From DAXETY01 sp051155755 (lineage in GTDB: Bacteria; Desulfobacterota; Desulfobacteria; Desulfobacterales; SG8-13), in assembly GCA_051155755.1 (NCBI GenBank), contig DAXETY010000113.1, positions 1 through 14,496 of the forward strand: 14,496 nucleotides of DNA. Direction: 5' to 3'. Positions within the stretch are counted from its first letter, which is position 1; every line of letters begins with the position of its first letter. The notes under the pieces were generated by a model. That model made no database searches. It worked only from the letters and a program-made list of their open reading frames with translations, and had not been told where the DNA came from. Shown piece after piece: positions 8,106-13,609 of this stretch. The position numbers were made by a program, and so were the translations under genes.

Positions 8106-8195
8106 GTCGTCCCCGCGGAGTCGGGGATCTCGAGTTTAACCGTTTGATATTAATTTGATCTCGAGATTCCCACTCCCCGCCTTTGCGGGGACATG
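8106..8195. repeat. REP-like inverted repeat pair between cysE and cysK
   Basis: Two arms in opposite orientation flank an AT-rich 25-base spacer (8135-8159). The left arm (8106-8134) contains a hairpin TCCCC/GGGGA and ends TCTCGAG. The right arm (8160-8195) starts CTCGAGA and contains the perfect hairpin CCCCGC-CTTT-GCGGGG (8175-8190). The reverse complement of the right arm matches the left arm with a short insertion. This is the layout of a REP pair (BIME-like) or a very small MITE. No U-tract follows, so termination is not obvious, although the stems could separate cysE from cysK expression. Confidence 0.6.
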
Positions 8196-8289
8196 CTTTA
8201 CGGGAACGAAAGATTTTCAATGAATTTCGACATTCCACGAGTTTATCAAGACGGATGAAGTTGCATTCGCTCCAGGGTTGCACCCGGTT

Positions 8290-9240
8290 CTAGCGGTACA
8301 GCTGGTGGGCCGGCTCGATGGTCACCCGTGTACCCGGCGGCACCGATTTGGTAATCCACACGTTGCCGCCGATCACCGATCGGGCGCCGATCACCGTTTC
8401 ACCGCCGAGAATGGTGGCGTTAGAGTAGATGATCACGTCGTCTTCGATACTGGGATGGCGCTTTTTCCCACGCAACTTTTCACCGGCGTCCTTGGGCAGT
8501 GAAAGCGCCCCCAGGGTGACGCCCTGATACACCCGGACGTTTTGGCCGATTTCGGTAGTTTCACCGACCACGATACCCGTGCCGTGATCGATGCAGAAAC
8601 GCTCGCCGATCCGGGCCCCCGGATGGATGTCGATCCCCGTGATGCTGTGGGCGTATTCGGTCATGATCCTCGGCAACAGCGGTACGGACAGATCGTAGAG
8701 ACAGTGGGCAACCCGATAGACCATGATGGCAAAGATGCCCGGATAGCTGAAAATGATTTCATCGGTGCTTTTGGCTGCCGGATCCCCGTCGTAGGCAGCA
8801 CGAACGTCGGTGGCCAGTATCCGGCGAATTTCGGGGATGGAATCCAGCAGATCCAGTGCCACGTCGTGGCCGCGGTCGCGGCATTCGCTGCAGGGTCGAT
8901 CATATCGAAAACAATCATGCCGGATGCTCAGTGTCACCTGTTCGCTGAGCATGTCGAACAGATTCGACACGGCCTGGCCCATGTAATAGCGCAGGTTGAC
9001 CGGATCGATCTTCTCCCGGGTGAAATAGCCCGGGAAAATGACCTCCTGAGCTTTTTCGATGATTTCGATCACCGACTGCTTCGACGGAATGGGTTCGTAA
9101 TCGGTGTGGGTGAAGCATTCCTTGTCGTTGCAGTTGCGGATGATTTTTTCGGCGACTTCCGGCAGGCGTTCGCGCAGGCGCGCGCCGCTTTCGACCTCGA
9201 GCTTGCAGGCTGCGTCGGAAGGTGGGTTACGTGTATCCAT
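8290..9240 (-). CDS. cysE: Serine O-acetyltransferase (long EpsC/CysE type)
   Basis: Acetylates serine with acetyl-CoA to give O-acetylserine, the CysK substrate. From ATG 9240 it has 316 residues; GGGGAG lies nine bases upstream, and a TTG at 9270 is a weaker start. The N-terminal half is mostly helical, as in the family. The C-terminal half is a left-handed beta-helix of hexapeptide repeats: TGIDIHPGARIG, then FCIDHGTGIVVGETTEIG and VTLGALSLPKD. Predicted catalytic residues are D204 and H219, at the same 15-residue spacing as the CysE D143/H158 pair. Two oddities stand out. There is a Cys/His cluster (H108, C110, C117, C120, H125) before the catalytic domain. The C-terminus ends HQLYR without the terminal isoleucine that CysE proteins insert into CysK, so a classical cysteine synthase complex may not form. 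Confidence 0.9.
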   Translation of the reverse strand: MDTRNPPSDAACKLEVESGARLRERLPEVAEKIIRNCNDKECFTHTDYEPIPSKQSVIEIIEKAQEVIFPGYFTREKIDPVNLRYYMGQAVSNLFDMLSEQVTLSIRHDCFRYDRPCSECRDRGHDVALDLLDSIPEIRRILATDVRAAYDGDPAAKSTDEIIFSYPGIFAIMVYRVAHCLYDLSVPLLPRIMTEYAHSITGIDIHPGARIGERFCIDHGTGIVVGETTEIGQNVRVYQGVTLGALSLPKDAGEKLRGKKRHPSIEDDVIIYSNATILGGETVIGARSVIGGNVWITKSVPPGTRVTIEPAHQLYR

Positions 9241-9530
9241 GGCATCCAGCTCCCCTGAATGTTTCGACAACGTTTCAATTTATGGCCGATTTTCAGGCTT
9301 GTCGAGGTCGCCTTCCTGGAACGTGTCCATGCCTGAAAACATATCCGGGTATGGAACGAATTTCCTGCTGCCGGGGAAAACACTTCGGATGGCACCCCAA
9401 CCGTCGGCAATGGCTCAACACGACCGAATCGGCTGCCCTGTTTCCAGACCAGGAAGGAATGTTTGACGCCGGTTTTCGGGCGGTCTCGCTCTAAGGTGTT
9501 TTCTTGCGCAAATTGGGGTGTTGTTTGTAT

Positions 9531-9555
9531 TTACCCGAGTCATTCGCTCGGGTAA
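9531..9555. promoter_or_regulatory. Perfect 9-bp dyad upstream of the quinol dehydrogenase gene
   Basis: TTACCCGAG and CTCGGGTAA form a perfect inverted repeat around a 7-base centre, 77 bases before the cytochrome ATG. It sits in the 391-base divergent gap (9241-9631) between cysE and the cytochrome operon. It could be an operator or a leader-RNA hairpin. The following TTTCGAATT is a poor U-tract, so termination is less likely. Elsewhere in the gap I found no sigma-54 consensus, riboswitch or gene. Confidence 0.5.
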
Positions 9556-9566
9556 TTTCGAATTAT

Positions 9567-9596
9567 GAGTTTTTCGGAGTTTTTCGGAGTTTTTCG
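9567..9596. repeat. Three perfect 10-bp tandem repeats (GAGTTTTTCG)
   Basis: The unit GAGTTTTTCG occurs three times without interruption at 9567-9576, 9577-9586 and 9587-9596, ending 35 bases before the cytochrome start codon. A period of 10 puts each copy on the same face of the helix. This suits cooperative protein binding or an array prone to copy-number change. It is followed by GTTTCATCC and then the AAGGAAG ribosome-binding site. Confidence 0.7.
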
Positions 9597-9631
9597 GTTT
9601 CATCCGTAAAACGAAAAACCGAAAGGAAGTT

Positions 9632-10204
9632 ATGAAAAAGAAATACTGGATCGCGGCCCTGCTCGTGGTGTTCGGCATTCTCATTGCCTTCCCGCTGTTC
9701 AGCATGACCTATTACACCATGGTGCGGACGTCCACCCCTGAATTCTGCGCCTCCTGCCACGAGATCAAACCGGCCGTGCGGGCCTGGCGGGCTTCCACCC
9801 ACACCAGCAACGCGGCCGGCGTTGTCGTCGACTGCATGGATTGCCACCTGCCGGCGCCCCAGGACACCTTCGATTTTTTCTTTTCAAAGACCTATCACGG
9901 CATCAAGGACGTTGCCTTGCACTTTTTGGAAGACGAATATGATCGGGAGGCCGCACGCCAGGCGGCCTATGCGTCTTTTGACAACGATCAATGTCGCAAG
10001 TGCCATCGCAACCTGTTGCACCTGCCCACCAATCGGGGCGGCATGCTGGCGCATCGTTCGGTGCTGTACGCCCGGCCGGGTTACGAAAAAAAGTGCGTCG
10101 ACTGCCACTACGACCTGGTCCACAACGACAAAGTTGTCGTTGAGTTTCGCCAACTGCGTCGACTGCCCTATCGGGCCAAGGGACTCAGAACGCTGGATTA
10201 TTAA
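9632..10204 (+). CDS. Tetrahaem NapC/NirT/NrfH-type membrane-anchored quinol dehydrogenase
   Basis: Predicted to take electrons from membrane quinol and pass them to a periplasmic partner, most likely the octahaem enzyme encoded next. The 190-residue protein has a short basic N-terminus and one uncleaved membrane helix (about 6-28). Four c-haem sites follow: CASCH (39-43), CMDCH (68-72), CRKCH (121-125) and CVDCH (155-159). The segment FCASCHEIKPAVRAW and the DCMDCHLPAP after it are typical of the NapC/NrfH family. NrfH has Met two residues after the first haem histidine (CxxCHxM); here that residue is Ile45, so the first haem may be ligated differently. AAGGAAG lies just before the ATG. After CVDCHYDLVHN the tail of about 26 residues is unlike the usual short end. 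It is equivalent in context to CycX, found next to HaoA in some bacteria. Confidence 0.9.
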   Translation: MKKKYWIAALLVVFGILIAFPLFSMTYYTMVRTSTPEFCASCHEIKPAVRAWRASTHTSNAAGVVVDCMDCHLPAPQDTFDFFFSKTYHGIKDVALHFLEDEYDREAARQAAYASFDNDQCRKCHRNLLHLPTNRGGMLAHRSVLYARPGYEKKCVDCHYDLVHNDKVVVEFRQLRRLPYRAKGLRTLDY

Positions 10205-10369
10205 CTTCGGATTCATTCTTGCCAAACCGGGTGCTACTGCAAGTGCAACTTCGGGACACAAAAGTGCTTCTGTCCTTTCTTGAAAGCGGCGAGTGCGGAA
10301 GGAAGAAAATTCAAGCCACCCGCTTCGCGGTAGTTGTTGACTCCCAATGATAAATGAAGGAGGCAGGGT
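10205..10369 (+). other. Untranslated spacer between the two cytochrome genes
   Basis: These 165 bases hold no convincing gene. They contain small stem-loops, GGACA/TGTCC around 10253-10274 and CCGC-TTC-GCGG at 10320-10330. They end with a strong ribosome-binding site, AAGGAGG (10357-10363), six bases before the next ATG. The spacing is long for tightly coupled operon partners, so the stems could set the ratio of the two proteins. I found no terminator or convincing promoter. Confidence 0.4.
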
Positions 10370-11776
10370 ATGATGAAAAAACCGTTTCTTTTCGCCTTCG
10401 GTCTGCTGATAACCGCGCTGCTGCTGGTTTCCACGCCCCGGCAGGTTCTCGCGCAGCAGCCGAACTTTCCCAAGGTCAAGGAATACCGTATCGAACGCAG
10501 CGTTCCGCCGGAAGCGTTGGCCTGCATCGAGTGTCACCGCGCCACGACACCCGGTATCTTTGCCGACTGGGCCAAGAGCGATCACGCGGTTTCCAACATC
10601 ACCTGCCTGGATTGCCATCTGGTTCAACCCGGCGATGAGGACATCGCCAAGGGACACGAGCAGTACTACAGTCGTTCGGATCTGCCTTACGGGGAAAGCA
10701 AGTACAAGGTGCCCATCGCTTCGATCGTAACTCCCAAGGACTGCTCCCGCTGCCATCCCGACGAGGTGACCCAGTACAGCCGCTCCAAGCATGCCAACAC
10801 CATCGAGATCATCTGGAAGATCGACCCATGGCTCAACGATGGCATGAATTCCGACAACGAGCGCAAGACCGGCTGTTTCACCTGCCACGGCACGGTCATC
10901 AAGATCGACGAAGAAGGCAACATCGATCCGGACACTTGGCCCAATGCCGGCGTGGGCCGGCTGAACGCGGACGGCAGCAAGGGCTCGTGCACTTCCTGCC
11001 ACACCCGCCATCGGTTCGATATCGCCGAGGCGCGGATGCCGGAAGCCTGCGACCAGTGCCACCTGGGCCCCGACCATCCGCAGATCGAAATTTACGAAGA
11101 GTCCAAGCACGGTACGTTGTACCATGCCTACAAGGACGAGTCCAATTTCGACTCCGCTCCCGGAACCTGGACGCCCGGGATCGACTACCGGGCCCCCACC
11201 TGCGCGGCCTGCCACATGTCCGGTTCGGGCAAGGTGCACACGACCCACGATGTGACAGAACGCCTTTCCTGGGAGACCCAGGCACCGCTGACGGTGCGCC
11301 CATCGGAGTTCGCGGCCTTTCCGGCCAATACCGACTGGAAGGTGGAGCGCGAAAAAATGAAAAACATCTGCCGCCAGTGCCATTCGGATGCCTGGATCAA
11401 CGATCACTACGACGGCTTCGACAAGGCGGTGCAGGAGTACAATGAGGTCTATTACAAGCCGGCCAAAGCCAAACTGGACGAGATGTATGAAAAGGGAGTC
11501 CTGAGCCGGGATAAATTTTTCGACGAGCACCTGGAGCTGCAGTTCTACGAGCTCTGGCATCACGAGGGCCGCCGGGCGCGCATGGGCGCGATGATGATGG
11601 CCCCGGACTATGCCTGGTGGCATGGTTTTTACGAGTGCAAGTCTCGCTTCAACGAGTACATGCAGGAAGCCAACCACCTGCTGGAGACCGGCGAAAAGGC
11701 CTATATCTATCCGACCTATCCAAACGCCACCGGCAACACCCAGCGGCCGCCGAAGATTTTCAAGGAACCGCAATAG
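10370..11776 (+). CDS. haoA: Octahaem cytochrome c, hydroxylamine oxidoreductase (HAO)-like
   Basis: Secreted periplasmic multihaem enzyme of the HAO family. The 468-residue precursor has a clear Sec signal (MMKK, a hydrophobic stretch to about residue 20, likely cleavage after VLA at 28). Eight CxxCH motifs are present: CIECH 52, CLDCH 79, CSRCH 125, CFTCH 169, CTSCH 207, CDQCH 227, CAACH 278 and CRQCH 334. After the last haem comes a helical C-terminal region with WHHEGRRARMGA and PDYAWWHGFYE (412-422), typical of HAO relatives. Nitrifier HAO oxidises hydroxylamine; relatives paired with a NapC-type partner are thought to run in reverse, reducing nitrite or hydroxylamine. Pairing with the upstream quinol dehydrogenase and the anaerobic gene content favour a reductive role here, by inference. 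Whether Y414 or Y421 matches the tyrosine cross-linked to the P460 haem needs an alignment. AAGGAGG is six bases upstream. Confidence 0.88.
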   Translation: MMKKPFLFAFGLLITALLLVSTPRQVLAQQPNFPKVKEYRIERSVPPEALACIECHRATTPGIFADWAKSDHAVSNITCLDCHLVQPGDEDIAKGHEQYYSRSDLPYGESKYKVPIASIVTPKDCSRCHPDEVTQYSRSKHANTIEIIWKIDPWLNDGMNSDNERKTGCFTCHGTVIKIDEEGNIDPDTWPNAGVGRLNADGSKGSCTSCHTRHRFDIAEARMPEACDQCHLGPDHPQIEIYEESKHGTLYHAYKDESNFDSAPGTWTPGIDYRAPTCAACHMSGSGKVHTTHDVTERLSWETQAPLTVRPSEFAAFPANTDWKVEREKMKNICRQCHSDAWINDHYDGFDKAVQEYNEVYYKPAKAKLDEMYEKGVLSRDKFFDEHLELQFYELWHHEGRRARMGAMMMAPDYAWWHGFYECKSRFNEYMQEANHLLETGEKAYIYPTYPNATGNTQRPPKIFKEPQ

Positions 11777-11797
11777 CCTTTCGATTCAGTTCTTTTC

Positions 11798-11836
11798 AAC
11801 TCCCGCCTTCCGTCTGACGGAAGGCGGGAGTTTTTT
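11798..11836 (+). terminator. Strong intrinsic terminator after the HAO-like gene
   Basis: A perfect 16-base stem (11798-11813 with 11817-11832) closed by the loop CTG is followed by TTTTTT, 21 bases after the HAO-like stop. The T-tract runs into the stop codon of the convergent regulator. On the opposite strand the stem is followed by GAAAAG, so it terminates mainly the + strand, though it also forms a 3' stem on the regulator message. Confidence 0.93.
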
Positions 11837-13211
11837 ATTGCGGCAGCCGAAGATCGGCGGGCATCTCGATGCCCAGCTTCTTGATTCGTTTCCAGACGGT
11901 TACCCGGCTGACGCCGAGGATTCGGGCAGCTTCGGACTGGTTGCCGTTGGCCTGACGCAGCACCTCGATCAGGGCCTGTTTTTCTTCACCGGGCGTGCGG
12001 GTGGAGTGGGTACCCGGTCCGGATTCCGAATGCAGAATCTTCGGCGGCAGATGTTCGACCTCGATGGTTTCGTCTTTGCAGAGCACGAAAGCGTATTCGA
12101 TGACGGTGCGCAGCTCGCGAACGTTGCCGGGCCATTCGTAGCCGGATAATGCTTCCAGGGCTTCCGAAGACAAACCCGTGATCTTTTTTCCGGATTTCAG
12201 GCTGTACTGCCGGATAAAGTTCTGTACCAGCAGCGGGATGTCTTCGCGGCGGTCGGACAGGGCCGGGCAGTCGATGGGAAAGACGTTGATGCGAAAATAC
12301 AGGTCGTCGCGAAAGATGTTTTCGGCCGTGAGCTGCTCCAGATTTCGGTTGGTGGCGGTAATTATGCGCACATCCACCGGGATCGGCTGGTGGTCGCCGA
12401 CGCGCTCGATTTCCTTTTCCTCCAGCACCCGCAGCAGTTTGACCTGGATGGCCGGCGGGATGTCGCCGACTTCGTCCAGGAAAATCGTTCCCCCGTGGGC
12501 GGCCTCGAAACGGCCGAGGCGATGTCGGTCGGCCCCGGTGTAGGCGCCTTTGACGTGGCCGAACAGCTCGCTTTCCAGCAGGTTTTCGTTGAGGGCGGCG
12601 CAATTGACCTTGATAAACGGCTTATCCCGGCGGGGACCGGATTCGTGAATCGCCCGGGCCACCAGCTCTTTGCCGGTGCCGCTGGGACCCTGTATCATGA
12701 CCGGGGCTTCGGTTTCGGCCACATTGTCGATCATTTCATAGACCCGCTGCATGGCCGCCGATTCCCCGATCAGCCCGTGAAACCCTTCCTCCAGGTTGCA
12801 GGAACGGCGCAGCAGTTCGATTTCGCGCTGCTGTTGGACGACCTCCGACATGTCGCTCAGCGTTTCGATGGCCCCGATGACCTTGCCGTCGGCATCTTTC
12901 AATACGCTGGCATTTTTGATAACGTGCACCGCGTGCCCATCTTTTTTGGTGATCAGACAGCGCTTGGCCTTTACATCGCCGCGGGCATAAAGCCCGCACC
13001 ACTGCACGCCGACCCCGTCGCCGTATATTTCACAGCCGGTGCAGTTGAGCACTCGGCAGGAGTTGCCGATCAGCTCGCCGACCGAATAACCGGTGAGCCT
13101 TTCAGCGGCCGGATTCATAAAAAGGATCGTGCCGGCCGGGTCGACGACCATCAATCCGTCTTGCAGCGTGTTGACGATGGTCTCCCAGTGCTTGGCAATT
13201 TCCATCAGCAT
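11835..13211 (-). CDS. Sigma-54-dependent transcriptional activator: PAS, AAA+, Fis-type HTH
   Basis: Enhancer-binding protein of 458 residues that uses ATP to open sigma-54 promoters. Residues 1-125 form a PAS sensor (NTLQDGLMVVDPAGTILFMN) with a cysteine cluster C52, C57, C60, C72 and C85. The AAA+ domain follows, with Walker A GPSGTGKE (175-182), the sigma-54 contact loop GAYTGA (222-227, a variant of GAFTGA), Walker B TIFLDEVGDI (242-251) and RDDLYFRINVFPI. The C-terminal HTH is NQSEAARILGVSRVTVWKRI. No receiver domain is present, so it should sense directly through PAS rather than by phosphorylation. ATG 13211 lies only three bases from GGAG; ATG 13205 (spacing nine) may be the real start. 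It is divergent from the OTR cytochrome, which has a sigma-54 promoter, and so is very probably its activator. Confidence 0.94.
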   Translation of the reverse strand: MLMEIAKHWETIVNTLQDGLMVVDPAGTILFMNPAAERLTGYSVGELIGNSCRVLNCTGCEIYGDGVGVQWCGLYARGDVKAKRCLITKKDGHAVHVIKNASVLKDADGKVIGAIETLSDMSEVVQQQREIELLRRSCNLEEGFHGLIGESAAMQRVYEMIDNVAETEAPVMIQGPSGTGKELVARAIHESGPRRDKPFIKVNCAALNENLLESELFGHVKGAYTGADRHRLGRFEAAHGGTIFLDEVGDIPPAIQVKLLRVLEEKEIERVGDHQPIPVDVRIITATNRNLEQLTAENIFRDDLYFRINVFPIDCPALSDRREDIPLLVQNFIRQYSLKSGKKITGLSSEALEALSGYEWPGNVRELRTVIEYAFVLCKDETIEVEHLPPKILHSESGPGTHSTRTPGEEKQALIEVLRQANGNQSEAARILGVSRVTVWKRIKKLGIEMPADLRLPQ

Positions 13212-13403
13212 GCTCTCCGCGTATGCAAATTTCGTGCGCTTGACGCCATTGAACCGCGCCCGTGACGATTCGAATGCGAACTGTTTTTTTTAAGCTGCAA
13301 TCCTTCTTTGATTCTCACAGGCTGCGTTCCCGTTGCGCTTCGATCTGTCCCTGGAAACCGGATAAAAGGGAAATGTGTTTACGGCGCTCCTGTTTTATTA
13401 ACA

Positions 13404-13444
13404 GTTAACAGATGAGTGTTAACACATGTTAACTAAACGTTAAC
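13404..13444. promoter_or_regulatory. Cluster of four GTTAAC motifs, probable enhancer (UAS) for the sigma-54 activator
   Basis: GTTAAC occurs at 13404-13409, 13418-13423, 13428-13433 and 13439-13444, with steps of 14, 10 and 11 bases. The second lies in the perfect 10-bp palindrome GTGTTAACAC. The cluster is in the divergent gap between the activator and the OTR gene, roughly 110-150 bases upstream of the predicted OTR start of transcription, the usual place for an enhancer-binding protein site. It may also control the regulator's own promoter. Confidence 0.75.
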
Positions 13445-13468
13445 ATAAGGACGGGCTTCGACCCAGGC

Positions 13469-13492
13469 AAATTTTTTTAAATTGTTTAAATT
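13469..13492. promoter_or_regulatory. AT-rich bend region, possible IHF-type site
   Basis: An almost pure A/T stretch (AAATTTTTTTAAATTG and on) lies between the GTTAAC cluster and the sigma-54 promoter, where DNA bending by IHF or intrinsic curvature commonly helps the activator loop to the polymerase. No exact IHF consensus is seen, so this is a positional argument. Confidence 0.3.
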
Positions 13493-13527
13493 CGGTTAGT
13501 TGTTAAAAGCATCCTGCCGGAACAGAC

Positions 13528-13543
13528 TGGCACGGGCCTTGCT
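13528..13543 (+). promoter_or_regulatory. Sigma-54 (RpoN) promoter for the OTR cytochrome
   Basis: TGGCACGGGCCTTGCT fits the sigma-54 consensus TGGCACG-N4-TTGCW at every fixed position, with GG at 13529-13530 and GC at 13541-13542 separated by the required 10 bases. Transcription should begin near 13554, leaving a leader of about 55 bases before the ATG at 13610. Confidence 0.93.
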
Positions 13544-13609
13544 ATTCATTTCATACGTCATTTGAAACCGAATTGCGATGCATCGATTCCTGGAGGAGTG
13601 GAGGATTTC

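Noticed and set aside
9385..9402. TGGCAC upstream of the quinol dehydrogenase gene as a second sigma-54 promoter
   Set aside because: There is no TTGC at the required spacing; the -12 GC is absent.
9104..9494. Plus-strand frames in and beside the cysE-cytochrome gap
   Set aside because: They overlap the cysE start on the other strand, have no recognisable domain and no convincing ribosome-binding site.
9241..9530. Riboswitch or T-box for cysE in its leader
   Set aside because: I saw no T-box sequence, SAM-type core or terminator upstream of cysE on the minus strand.
9884..11773. Long (629-codon) open frame on the minus strand opposite the cytochromes
   Set aside because: It is a shadow of the two cytochrome genes, whose CxxCH motifs, signal peptide and ribosome-binding sites are unmistakable. 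The antisense translation has no recognisable domain.
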